Shown here in pieces: positions 35,442-46,937 of a stretch of DNA of 64,000 nucleotides. How positions within the stretch are numbered: the first letter of the stretch is position 1; each line of letters starts with the position of its first letter. A model generated the notes under the pieces. That model did no database searches. It saw only the letters and a list, made by a program, of their open reading frames with translations, and was not told the origin of the DNA. The position numbers and the translations under genes are program-made. Origin of the DNA: Agrostemma githago (lineage: Eukaryota > Streptophyta > Magnoliopsida > Caryophyllales > Caryophyllaceae); NCBI GenBank assembly GCA_958450325.1, contig OY288247.1, forward strand, positions 55,989,701 to 56,053,700, in the 5' to 3' direction.

Positions 35442-37863
35442 TGTGGACATGACATAGGTTCACCCCGACGCGGCCACGCGCGGGTTTTGGGGAGGCGAAT
35501 GAATCTCCATGAGATGGTCAAATGGAAATTTAAATCGAAGTCGGAGTCGCCACCGAATTTTATGGTTATTTGGAACCGTTCGAGCCCACTCTATGTCGTA
35601 GTGGGCCGTGTACAAAATACGGCCCATTTCCGATGTCAGAGTTTATTGGGCTCGTCCCTTTGCATATCGATATAGATGCCGACTGGAGCGGTTAATCGTA
35701 TATTGAATGACTCTCGTTGCCAATGGTTTCGGACATCCGGAAACCACGATTCTGAGTAAGGGGTGAGGGTACGTGTTGGGAAGCTCACTAAGAACACCCA
35801 ACCCCGCCCGCACATTAGCGGCCTCTACTAGGATATCGAATGACGTTTTAATGCGCGCGTTAGTTGAACGATGAATGATATGCAAACATTGTTTTCCTAA
35901 GCATGTGAGGAATTGAACGGGTTGCTAAGTGATTTAATGCATGAGAAATTAATTAACGTCAAAGTTGAATTTAGCATGTGAAATTCGTTTTAGTATAATA
36001 AAACAAATGAAATAAAAAGGATGAATTTGCTACAAAAGATGAACAAACGAGTTAGTATCGATTTGTAAAATAATATAGCAAAAATAAATATGCGAGATCG
36101 AGAAAATAAATATTAATCGAAATCTGAAAAATATTGTTGAAAAGACGTTGTTTTGTATAAAAAAAGATGTTCGAAAAATAATAAAAAAAACGGAAAGGGT
36201 GCGTCGGGACAGCCGGCCGCGCGGCTCGCCCGGGTCGCCGGCGAGTCCCGTGTCGGTCTGTTTTCGACACGGTCTTCTGAAAATTCGATTTTTTATTAAA
36301 TCGCGTACGAATATTGCCTAATTCGTACTCGACTTAATATTTTCGATTTTCGTTATATTCGATAGTTGACTACAAAATCAATATCAAATACTCGAAATAG
36401 TTTTGGAAAAGATGTAAATTTTTAGAAATCATTTCGAAGAATAAATAATAAAACGAACGAAGAAGTAAAAAAGGAGCGCAGATTTCAGACTCGTACGCGA
36501 GTCGCCTGTGAGGGGCGCGACTCGCGTGCGGGCCTGTCCCGAATCTGCTCGTTGTTCGAAAATTGTTAGTTTGATGAATCGCGTACAAATTATGAATTAA
36601 TTTGTATTCGATCCATGTTTTCGATGTTCGTCGTACCCGATATTCGATTATGAAATCGATATCGAATATTCGGAAAAAAAAAGTTTTGTAAAATAATTTG
36701 TTTTGAACGAAAAGTAAAAGAAAAGAATTTTGAACGAAAAAAGATGTAACGATTTTTTGACATCGTCGAGATCTTAATATAATTCTTTTCGATACAATAT
36801 TCGATTATAGAAAATCGATATCATATTTTTAAGAATGTTTGTTATGAAAATAGTTTTTCGTTAATAACGATATTAGAAAAATAAAAAAACGACTCTTGAC
36901 CCATAATAAAAAAAGACGGACGAAGAGAAGAGAAGAGAAGAAAGGAGAAATCGGGTTTGGTACACCCTCAACCTACATGCTTTTGTTGACTCGGATCGGG
37001 GCTCGTCGGAATGTGGCTAGGCACGGGAGCGTCGAGTGATGTTTGGTTCGGCTAGGGGTTCGGTTTGGACGAGAATCGGGTGAAGGGTGTCGGGTATCGG
37101 ACCGGTTTCCTTCGGGTTTGTAATATCGGTTTCTCGATGCTAAGTGTAAGGATGATTGATAAAAAAAAGGTGGTGTATTTCTGATGCTAATATTTGATGT
37201 CGATAATCAATGTGTATGTATTGCTAATAATTCGTGTCTGAATAATGTGTGTAAAGTGTTGAATGGGAGGTCCTATTTATAGGGGTTCCCGACCTTGACT
37301 TAGGAGAGATGTGCTTGTACTAGAATTACCGCTTGGGTAAGAAGCTGAGGAGAACGAGAATTCCGTTTTCTTGTGAGGGAAGAAAAGGAGTCTCGGCTGG
37401 TTCATGCTACTCGGCCGAGTGTTTTGCACTCGGTTGGGTGTTTGAATCGGTTTTCGGATAGGATTTCTACTTGAGATCGAATTCTACCCTTAAACGAACT
37501 TGTTTATTATTTTGTGTAGCTGATTTCGTAGAGTTGGAGTCCGAATTGGACACGTGAGACATCACGGTCAGCCCATATGTCTCGGAAAATATCTTTGACC
37601 GGGTTTTGACTCGGTCGCTAAAAGACGGTTTTACCCCTGGTGTCGGAATCGACCCAAATTAGTGTTATTTGACTCGAAACGACCCACTGGGCCTGAATTT
37701 GAGGTTGGTTTTGTGAAATTTGTACTCCGTAAAATGCCTAGGCCAAATGCCATGATTTCGAGCCCATTTCCGAGTACGTTAGAGCACGTTAGCGTCCGAT
37801 CATCATCGGGTGTTTGTCAGAAACTGCTATAGACACCTGGCGGTCAAAATGTGGGTGTCTACA
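35442..37863 (-). repeat. 3' LTR of the Tat element
   Basis: 2,422 bp with TG...CA ends on both strands (plus strand TGTGGACATG ... GGTGTCTACA). A minus-strand TATA box, TATAAATAG, lies at 37,281-37,273. ORFs inside occur equally in the other LTR and look fortuitous. Confidence 0.95.
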
Positions 37864-37876
37864 GAGCCCCCACTCT
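37864..37876 (-). promoter_or_regulatory. Polypurine tract
   Basis: The minus strand reads AGTGGGGGCTC immediately before the 3' LTR start (TGTAGACACC), the usual Tat-type plus-strand primer position. Confidence 0.75.
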
Positions 37877-38405
37877 GACTGAGGCTTGGACAGGGCGAAA
37901 GTCAGAGTAGCTACCAGGTCAATCAAGGATTAAAACCCGGTAGCTTCCGGTCGGGTCGTTTAAGGTCCATTAGACCTGCGTGGAGGGCCCGCCGACCATG
38001 GGCTAGGAATGTACCTGAGCTGATGATAACTCCGTGGGGAATTGAATTCGTCGCATAAGACTTAAAATGGGCCTGTATGTGGGCTCATCTTGTTAAATGC
38101 CGTTGGGGAGTTATGCAAATTGCATGGTCTTGCTTGAGTCGTCCTGTACATATTTATGCAAAGTAGCAAAGTTTCGCATGTAATATTTGTAGGAAAAATG
38201 ACTCGTGCTGGGGAATAAAAATTTTGAGAAAAGGTTTGAATTTTTGAGTTTTGCAAAAGTCCTTGAAAAATTAAAGAATTTTTGTGACTTTGAAAAGGAA
38301 TAGGAATGCTCGGGATGACTTAGCTAAGCCTTAAGATAATGGCTTGTATGCTAAATACTCTAGGATTGGGAATCCTGAGGTGAGGAGGGTAAATTGATTT
38401 TATGC

Positions 38406-38413
38406 TATAAATA
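38406..38413 (+). promoter_or_regulatory. TATA box of the antisense ORF
   Basis: TATAAATA lies 105 bp upstream of the ATG at 38,518 and is followed by a CT/A-rich leader. It points opposite to the retrotransposon's own transcript and suggests an independent promoter. Confidence 0.55.
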
Positions 38414-38517
38414 CCCTCTCCTTGCTTCATAAATTCTCTTAATTCCACAATTCCCTCAATTCCTTAAAGAAAAGAATAAGTCCTGAAAAATTTATTCCTC
38501 CTTTTAGCAAATCAATT

Positions 38518-40237
38518 ATGGGGATTGACCGATTAGTTGGGATGCTGCATGAGTGGTCCAAATATTTTAGGGATGCCGATAGGGCTATCCTAAATCAGAA
38601 TGGCGTTACCCAATTGTCTGTGATCCGTCAGATGCAAGTAGACCGTCACTTCTTGGATGCTTGCCTGTCCTATTGGGACGATACCTATCATGTATTTGGT
38701 TTCCCGCGAGGAGAGATTTGCCCTATTCCTGAGGAAATTGCTGCTGCAGGAGGATGGAATCCTATACTCCGCCCTGCTATCCCTTTTTCAGTTCCTGACC
38801 CAAGGAGGAAGTTAAGGGAATTTTTAGGGCTTTCCCATATGGAGGTATCCCGTATGCTAGAAGGAGACACCGTTTCCCTGATCGACCTAGCTGAAAAATT
38901 CATGAACCCAGATGATGTCCGGGTCAGGCCGGTTCATAGCCGTAGGGCCTTCACTTTTTGTATGCTCCATGTCTATGCCTTTGAGGGGCATATGGATTTA
39001 TTATCTTGCATGGGCCACGTTAGACTTTTTACTGTGGCTGATCTGATGGAGACGGAGCATAGCCCGGCTTGGTTGATTATGGGAGAGATTATCCAGGGTT
39101 TGGATAATCGTAAGAGGGATCCGTCGGTCAGGCTGACCGGGAGTACCCGGCTTCTACAGGTATGCTGTTTTTTTGATTTTTTGGCTTTTCCCGATTTTCC
39201 GGTTTTTTGCGGTTTGCGCGGTTTTTCCCGATTTTCCCGATTCCTGCGGTTTTCTCGGTTTTCGCGTCTTTTCACGTTTTTTTTTTAACGTGATTTTGAC
39301 GATTTTTGCGATTTTGATTTTTTTGCGGGGTTTTCAGCTGTGGCTGTTTGAGAGGCTGTCGATCTTGGATCCTCCCTTAGACGTGAGCCGGTATCAACCC
39401 AGGCAAGTAATGTCGAGAAGACGAGCTATTCCCTTTTCTCGCTTCAACACTCAAAAATACTGGGACGAGGTGCTATCCTTTCATGGAGGCTTACTGATCC
39501 GTTGGGCCGTACCATGGTGGCCAATTTACGTCTGGACCGGTCTAGAGTCTCGAGATAGGGCTAGATATCAGGTAATCCTATCTTTTAGGCAGACAATTCA
39601 CCTCTTTCCTGATCGCATACTTAGGCAATATGGTCGGGTGCAAAGAATCCCAGAAATCGAGGCCGTTGTGAGTGAATCTACTCAGCTGACGGATGTGATG
39701 TGTGACACCTGGATGCAAAGGTGGTATACACGAGCTACTTGGCCTGTTCTCAAAAATTCTCATTCGGTTTGGGTAACTGATTCTTATGTAAGGTGGACCC
39801 GAGCTGATTCAGCTAAAACTCAAGCTGCCTTGAAGACTGACGAGGCCTATGACCTGTTACGCCGGGAGCATGCCAAAGATAATAGAAGCTTCTTTGCCGA
39901 AGAAGCTACTTCGACAGGTCAGAAAGGGAAATCTAGGACTCAGACTGAAGGGTCCAGTACTAAGGGTGCACGGGGGAAAGTGAGCCCCCAGACAGATCTA
40001 GAAAGGAGACTTGGACCAAGGCTGGCGGTCAAGGACCGACTGGGTCCTCGAGACAGGCTTCCCGAACCCGTTAGGGCTCGGCTTGGACCGGTGCAAATGG
40101 TTGACGACCCAAAATCGAAGAAACGGGTTCGAACTAAAGAAATTCCCCTTGTGATTAGGGAACGTTCGCCCCCGCCCCGTCGGCCTCGGGCTCCACGTGA
40201 CCCAAAAGATAAGGGGAAAGGCAAAATGTACGAGTAG
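38518..40237 (+). CDS. Antisense extra ORF of the Tat retrotransposon, one intron
   Basis: Exons 38,518-39,159 and 39,338-40,237 join in phase 0 across a GT-AG intron (CTACAG|GTATG ... TTTTCAG|CTG) to give 513 residues with no internal stop. The N-terminal two thirds (for example HFLDACLSYWDDTYHVFGF, then LFERLSILDPPLDVSRYQP) resemble the plant-mobile-domain-like proteins encoded antisense between integrase and 3' LTR in Tat/Retand elements. The C-terminus is rich in Lys, Arg and Pro (RERSPPPRRPRAPRDPKDKG), suggesting a nuclear protein. It is intact although pol of the same element is broken. The function is unknown. Confidence 0.75.
39160..39337 (+). other. Intron of the antisense ORF with T-rich quasi-repeats
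   Basis: 178 bp made of degenerate GATTTTCCCG/GGTTTTTCGCG units, unlike the flanking exons. Both splice sites are canonical. The frame stays open through part of it, so retention would give a truncated product. Confidence 0.7.
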
Positions 40238-40597
40238 TCTCCTAAATTTATTATTTAAGTATTACTACTATTTTTGTGGTGTGATTTTGTTTGTGTTTTT
40301 TTTTTGTGATGTATTTTTGAAATAATAAAAAGACATATTAGTGAATACCGTTCCCGTCTTTTTGTCATTGCGGTGGTTGTACCCCTTTTGAGGGGTTGCC
40401 TACGTATCCAAAATTAATGGAATCAAACCTTCCGTAGTTCAGAATTATTTTTGCAATTTTTCGAAATACAACAAGATTATTAGTTCGAGATGTGCAACGG
40501 TAGGATAAATAATCCTAACTTATTGACTTGCTTAAAAATTTTGAAAATTCACAAAAGACAATTTTTATAAATTTTGCAAATGACATTGAGATAGGGT

Positions 40598-42589
40598 TTA
40601 TGGGTAGTAACGTTTCAGTTGATCCAAGTTTGTTGGGTTGACGAACTCGTTCCCGTCCAAGTCCGTTAGCATTACTGCTCCTCCTGAAAGAATTTTCTTT
40701 ACTAGATATGGCCCAGCCCAATTGGGTTTGAATTTTCCCCTTGGGTCAACTGGTAGTAGAGCTCGAACAGATTTTAGGACTAGATCGCCCTCTTTGATAT
40801 TCCTAGGCCTAACCCTTTTGTTAAAAGCCCGTTGGATCCTTTTCTGATATATCTGAATATTATTCAGAGCCTGGGACCGTCGTTCGTCTAAGAGGACTAG
40901 TGAGTCATATCGGGCTTGGACCCAGTCCGCTTCTGGTACCTGACTTTCGAGCAGAATCCTAAGGGATGGTATTTCTAGCTCGACTGGCTGGACTGCTTCC
41001 ATTCCATATGTCAGATAGTACGGAGTTGCTCCGGTTGCAGTTCGAATTGATGTCCGATATCCCCATAAGGCAAAGGGTATCTTGTCGGGCCAGTCCCGGT
41101 AATTCTCAGCCATCTTTTTAAGAATGGTGACAATTGTCTTATTGGCTGCCTCCACCGCTCCATTTGTTTGGGGACGGTAAGGCGATGATGTATGCCTTTG
41201 GATCTTGTATTTTTCCAGCAAAGTTGCAGTTTCAGCTTGGAAATGGGTCCCGTGATCGCTGATGAACTCGTGCGGAATCCCGTATCGACATATAATTTTG
41301 TTTTGGATGAACTTAGCCACATGTTTGGCATTCAAGATCCGGTATGACTCGGCTTCGACCCATTTAGTGAAATAGTCGATAGCCACTAGGATGAAACAGT
41401 GACCTCCTGTCCCGGAAGGGTTCACTTTCCCGATTATATCAATTCCCCATGTTGAGAACGGCCATGGTGACGTCATTGTATATAATAGGGATGAAGGGAT
41501 ATGCTGAACATTGGCGAAAATCTGACAGTTGTGGCAGTGTTTGACATACAACTGACAGTCAGTTTCCATGCTATTCCAATAGTAACCGAGTCTTGCGATT
41601 TTCCGGGCCAACATATGGGCATTCATGTGTGGGCCGTTTTCACCATCATGTACCTCGGCCATGACTCTTTCGGCTCGGGTTTTGTCAATGCATAGGAGTA
41701 AAGCCCCCTGTGCTGTCTTCTTATATAACTGTCCATCGTCCGTGCGGATGAACTGGGTTGCCCATCTTCGTAGAGCTTTCTTGGCCCGGTTTTCAGCTCC
41801 CGGAGGATATTCCCCTGACGTTAGGTAGGTTAGAATAGCCTGGTACCAAGGTTCTGGATCAGTTATTTCAATATCTTGGATAGCGTGGATGTATGCCGGC
41901 TCTGACCGCCTTTCGACGCAAATGGGCATGCTGGTTAGATGCGCTGGGATATTCAGTAAAGATGCTAATTTTGAGAGAGCATCTGCAAACTGGTTTTCTT
42001 CCCGAGGCAGATAAATGTACTCTACTTTTTGGAATTGTTTTTCGAGAACCCTTACTCGCGCTTGGTAAGCCACGAGATTTGCGTTCCGAGTCTTCCATTT
42101 TTGTAGGGTTTGATTTATGACTAATGATGAGTCACCGTGGACCCGGAGGTTTGTTACCCCTAAATCAGCGGCGGCTTGCAGTCCGTGAATGCATGCTTCG
42201 TACTCGGCTGCGTTGTTAGTTACGTCAAAATCTAGCTTAATGGATAACGGGGTGTGTTCCCCATGTGGTGAGATTAGCAAGATCCCGACACCAAATCCTC
42301 GGAAGTTGGACGCTCCGTCGAAATACAGATCCCATGTATCGGTGTCGGTATGGAATATGTCTTCATCTGGAAAGGCCCAAGTATCGGTGTGTTCTTCCTC
42401 GGATATCGGACTATCGGCTAGGAATTCTGCTACTACCCGGCCTTTGATGGCTTTTAAAGGTACGAACTTGAGGTCGAACTCAGCTAACATTAAAGTCCAT
42501 CTGGATATACGGCCGTTGAGGATGGGCTTCTCGAATAGATACTTGATTGGATCCATTTTGGAGAGCACGTGTACCTCGTGACTAAGCAT
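40598..42589 (-). pseudogene. Tat pol: RNase H and integrase part
   Basis: 663 codons open, in the same frame as the upstream pol. An RNase H-type domain with LYFDGAS and NNAAEYEA (about residues 80-200) is of the additional kind typical of Tat elements. Integrase follows: a zinc-binding H-H-C-x2-C region (HMLARKIAR...HCHNCQ), then the catalytic Asp in WGIDIIG, Asp in ISDHGT and Glu in NGAVEA. A C-terminal module GDLVLK...FKPNWAGPYLV ends the ORF. It is separated from reverse transcriptase by stops at 42,721-42,719, 42,688-42,686 and 42,616-42,614, so it cannot be made as part of the polyprotein. Confidence 0.9.
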
Positions 42590-42718
42590 GTAGTGTCGGA
42601 GCTTTTTAGTGGCTCATACTAAAGCTAGACACGTCTTCTCGAGCATGGTGTACTTGCATTCGTATTCTAGGAACTTTTTACTGATTTAGTAAATGGCTCG
42701 TTCTTCGGAATCGACCGT

Positions 42719-45028
42719 CTAGGCTAGCATAGCGCCCATGGCGGTCTCGGTTGTTGTCAAGTATAGTGATAGAGGCAAACCATGCTGAGGTGGCAGTAAC
42801 ACCGGTGGAGAGGATAGAATTTCCTTGATTTTATCGAAAGCCATTTGACATTTGTCGTCCCATAGTGTTCGTTCTCCTATCTTCAGTTTCTTGAAAATGG
42901 GTTCACATACCATGGTTAGCTTTGAAATGAATCGGCTTATGTATTGGACTTTCCCGAGAAACCCCCTTATCTCCTTTTCGGTTTTAGGCGGTTGCATTTC
43001 GGTTATGGCCTTGATCTTTGCTGGGTCAACTTCGATGCCACGTTGGCTAACAATGTGGCCCAGTAGCTTGCCCGATGTTACCCCGAAACTGCATTTTTGA
43101 GGGTTTAACCTCATGTTGTACTTGCGTAGTCGGGTGAAGAACTTCCTTAAGGCTGCAATGTGTCCGTTTCGGTCCTTTGACTTGACAATCATATCGTCGA
43201 CGTAGACCTCCACTTCCTTATGCATCATGTCATGCAATAAGGTGGTGGCGGTCCGTTGATAAGTGGCACCAGCGTTAATAAGCCCAAATGGCATCACGGT
43301 ATAGCAGTAAGTCCCCCAAGGTGTGATGAAGGTGGTCTTACTCATGTCTTCTTCCGCCATTTTGATTTGATTGTATCCGGCATACCCGTCCATGAATGAT
43401 AGAAGGGCATGGTCAGCCGTGTTATCCACCAATATGTCAATGTGTGGCAACGGAAAATCGTCTTTTGGGCTGGCCTTATTAAGGTCCCGAAAATCTACAC
43501 ATACTCGGACTTTGCCATCCTTTTTGGGTACTGGTACTATGTTTGCAACCCAGTCTGGATATTCAGACACTTGGATAAAGCCCGCTTTGAATTGTTTATC
43601 AACTTCTTCCTTGACTTTGAGAGACCATTCGGGCCTCAATCTTCGGAGTTTCTGTTTTATCGGCTTGTACCCGTCTTTGATGGGTATTCGGTGTTCAGCT
43701 ATTTCCCGGTCTATTCCCGGCATGTCCTTGTAGGACCATGCAAAGACGTCTTTGAATTCTTGGAGGAGATCCGTGAACTGTTGTCTCTCTTCAGGATCTA
43801 AAGATAGGCCCAACTTAAGCATCTGAGGTTCTAAAGGGGTTCCTACGTTGATGGAATCGGTTTCTTCGATTACCGGATCTCGGGAATCCCTTTGCTCAAG
43901 TTGCTCTATTAGATGCGGAGGCAATGGTACCTGTTCGTCGGGTTTCTCAATGTCTTTGCAAGTAAGATTTTTGAAAATATTTTGAAAATAAGCCAAGTCA
44001 TAAGCAGAACGGTTATCGTTATTATTGATAGTAAATTTTGAAAAGAGCTCGAAGAGAGCTGCCATCTGATCGTTGGTCAGAGGCGGGATAGGGAGAGCCC
44101 TCGGGACAGACTCCGGGGCTCTCGATGGTGTGGCTAAAGAAGGGAGAGGGGTTACAGACTCGATCCTAGTACTGGACCCTCTAGACTTCGACTCAGACTC
44201 CGACTCTGACTCTGACTCGGACTCGGACTCAGATTCAGATTTGATGGCATGCATATCTCCTTCGCCAGTAGTTAGCTTGTAGACTCGACCCTGGCTGTCG
44301 GTCCACTTAGTTGTCTTCCTCCAAGCTCTCTTCCCAGTGTTGGCACCAACTTCAGAGATCAGCTTAGTTGGATCGAACCTGCTGCTGCGAAGAATCAGGC
44401 TGACTAACTCCTGTTTAGGGGTCGGGATGACCTTGTCTTCCCCGAAGAGTAGTCCTAGAATGGGCTCGGTATTGTTTGTGCCCTCCTTAGATTCGGCCTG
44501 GATAAGGGCGAAGATGTCCTCTGGGATGAAATTGCATTCCCGAGCCAGTTTGGTCCCAGGATATGTGATGGTGGGCTGATAGAGGCCCGTTTGAATAGCT
44601 CCGAACACCGGGGTGACGAACGTGACCATCTTGGACTGGTTCATGCATCCGGACTCCAAGGTGTAGCCTAGACCGAGGTGGGATTGCCCGTTGTTCAAGG
44701 TTTCGATAATTTTCCCGGGTGGAAGATAGGGCCTTGATGTGATTCCCGGTAGACAACCCAGATTCTGTAGCATCGTATCGATGCTATTAGTGAAGTATGG
44801 CCGAAAAAGGTATTCCTCCTCGATCATTCCTACGAAGTTGAATCCTCGTGGGTCGGCTGAGCCTGCCGTGTTGCAGCTTGACACGGTTATGGGAGTAGCT
44901 TCAAGAGTGACGATCCCATCTTGTAGAGGTAGCTTGACCTTCCTGTGAAGAGTGGAAGACACAGCTTTGACCGCGTGAATCCACGGTCTTCCAAGTAGCA
45001 GATTGAAAGATGAAGTAACATCGATCAC
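42719..45028 (-). pseudogene. Tat pol: protease tail, Ser-Glu linker and reverse transcriptase
   Basis: 769 codons open. It starts just after a TAA at 45,037-45,035 that interrupts the frame inside the protease region. Around residues 264-283 (about 44,187-44,240) is a Ser-Glu dipeptide tract encoded by a hexamer repeat. Reverse transcriptase follows, with VPKKDGKVRVCVDFRDLN and the catalytic YVDD at 43,205-43,194 (about residue 608). The first RNase H begins and is cut by the TAG at 42,721-42,719. Confidence 0.9.
44187..44240 (-). repeat. Hexamer repeat coding for a Ser-Glu tract
   Basis: Eight or nine imperfect GACTC(A/G/T) units on the plus strand, translated on the minus strand as alternating Ser and Glu between protease and reverse transcriptase. 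Synonymous variation between units suggests some age or selection at the protein level. Confidence 0.8.
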
Positions 45029-45034
45029 TTGGAA

Positions 45035-46069
45035 TTATAACTCCTTCTCGATTGGGCCCGTTATGATGGTTAGCTTAACAACCCCAGCAACTGATTTTGG
45101 GCTTCCATCAAAAGCCTGGATAGTCTTTGCAGTCGGAAGGTAGTCAGCCTCGGTAATGCCGAGGGCCTTGGCTGTCCTTAAAGGAAGGACGTTTACTGCG
45201 GACCCGTCATCAATCAAGGTCATCGGGAGATACTTGTTGCGGCAGATCACCGTGATGTATAGGGCCAAGTTATGGGTGGTCCCGAATGGTGGAAGGTCGG
45301 ACTCGGAGAAAGTGATAAGTGGGCCTTCTCCTTTAGACTTGTCCTTGAGGTATGGCAAGATCGTGGCTACCATCTCGGTGGGGGTAACCGATGAGTCGAC
45401 CTTGATTTCATCAAGGGCCTTAGTAAGTGCCGCTCGATGTTCCTGAGAACTAACCAAAAGCTGCCATATAGTAATATCAGTTCGGACCCTCTTCAATTGT
45501 CTGACTAGGGCCGTGTCGGCGTTTGGCTCTTCGGGAGCGAGTTCCGTCCTGGAAGGTTCAGTGACGGTTTTCGGAGTGGTGAGACCGGCCGTGATGGTGT
45601 GTGTACCGGCCAGAGCTCTGGCTTTGGCTTTCCGGACCTCTTCGATGGTGACGGGGACAACTTCCCCTTTGGCCAAGTAAACATCATCTTCGTCGTCGTT
45701 CCATATCCCGTTGATTTGGGAAATGAAAGGGGAAATGAGATGAGAACAGTCAACTACCTCTCCAGTAAAAATGGCATGAGTAGCAAGAGGATTGTTTTTG
45801 TTACTCGGCTTGTCGCTGGGTAGTGGTATCTTTCCACTTTCGATCAGATCTTGGACAAGATGTTTCAATTTCCAGCATTTTTCCGTGTCATGCCCGTTGC
45901 CTTGGTGATAGTGACAATAGGCTTGAATGTTGTAGCTTTTGGATCGCTTTTCCACGGGAACTTCCGGACTCGGGCCTATCGGTTGGATTAGGCCTTTCGA
46001 AGACAGCCTTTGTAAGGCATTAGCATAGGTTGTCCCGATTTGGAGTATTCTTTTTGGTCGAGGTGTCAA
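45035..46069 (-). pseudogene. Tat pol: zinc knuckle and aspartic protease
   Basis: 344 codons, in a frame one base shifted from gag and overlapping its end by 50 nt. A CHYHQGNGHDTEKC knuckle (about residues 52-65) would bind RNA. The protease active-site motif is IDDGSAVNVLP (Asp about 287). The frame ends at a TAA and resumes directly as the reverse transcriptase frame. The shift from gag may be a mutation or programmed frameshifting. Confidence 0.85.
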
Positions 46070-46937
46070 GTGAGTTAACCTCGTCGAAGATGCTTCGGCC
46101 CGCCGTCGTGGTTGCGGGCTTGCTGGAGGAGGAACTGGCTCCTTGATATCCCTTGGTAGAGGCCTTAGTAAGGTTCTCTAGCCTTAGATCGTCTTCGATT
46201 CTAGTACCCATTTCGGTCAGAGTGGCGAAGTCGGGTATGATGGCATACCGGAGGTGAACTCGGTAGGCGGGGAGGAGGTTTTTGACAAAGGCCTCCACTA
46301 GCACTTTTTCGGTGGGCTTGTCCACCAGCTTAACACTTTCGGTCCGCCACCTTTGAAGGTATTTGGTGAAACCCTCTTTAGGCTCTTGGGCCATAACTTC
46401 CAAAGTACGCATGGTAGTCTGGATTTCAGCATTATCCGCGTAATTTCGCGCGAATTCCATTGCAACATCGTCCCAAGTTTTGTATTTCTTGGGGTCAAGC
46501 CTGTAGTACCAGGCTTTCGGGTGTTTCTCCAGAGAGGAAGCAAAGAGATGCTTAAACATGGTCGATTTGACCCCCTTAACAGCCATGAAGTCCTTGAAAG
46601 CCCGAATGTGAAGTACCAGGTCTTCAGTCCCATCGAACATTGGCAAGCCCGTTAAGTTGAGGTTAGCGGGCAGTTCATCAGTTAAAGGTGAATAGGTACG
46701 GGCATTTTCCGTGAGAATAGTGTTTCTGGTGGTCGAGTGGACCTGTTCCTGCAACTTTTGGACCGCGCCGGCCAATGCGGCTAAGGGTCCGTCATCTTCG
46801 ATCGAAGCATTGGGGGTTCCCTGTTCCACGACACTAACCCGAGTGACAATGGCGATCTGGTCCTCCCGCATTTTCCTCAATTGGTCCTGGATTTGGGTCA
46901 ACGTTGTGGTCAACTCGTCTATGGCTTTTTGTGTCAT
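46020..46937 (-). CDS. Tat gag
   Basis: 305 residues. A predicted coiled coil (residues about 1-35, DELTTTLTQIQDQLRKM) is followed by the gag core, residues about 105-235 (FDGTEDLVLHIRAFKDFM ... FTKYLQRWRTE). It forms the particle around genomic RNA. The zinc knuckle lies in the next frame. The ORF itself is open and starts at an ATG 1,082 bp after the LTR. The leader 46,938-48,000 has no supported gene. Confidence 0.85.
   Translation of the reverse strand: MTQKAIDELTTTLTQIQDQLRKMREDQIAIVTRVSVVEQGTPNASIEDDGPLAALAGAVQKLQEQVHSTTRNTILTENARTYSPLTDELPANLNLTGLPMFDGTEDLVLHIRAFKDFMAVKGVKSTMFKHLFASSLEKHPKAWYYRLDPKKYKTWDDVAMEFARNYADNAEIQTTMRTLEVMAQEPKEGFTKYLQRWRTESVKLVDKPTEKVLVEAFVKNLLPAYRVHLRYAIIPDFATLTEMGTRIEDDLRLENLTKASTKGYQGASSSSSKPATTTAGRSIFDEVNSLDTSTKKNTPNRDNLC

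Noticed and set aside
36052..36588. Two 72-residue ORFs repeated at 48,630-49,166
   Set aside because: They lie inside both LTRs, differ only by LTR substitutions and have no domain. They are fortuitous.
43409..43801. Plus-strand ORFs opposite reverse transcriptase
   Set aside because: Complementary shadows of the conserved pol frame. Unlike 38,518-40,237 they have no start signal or domain.
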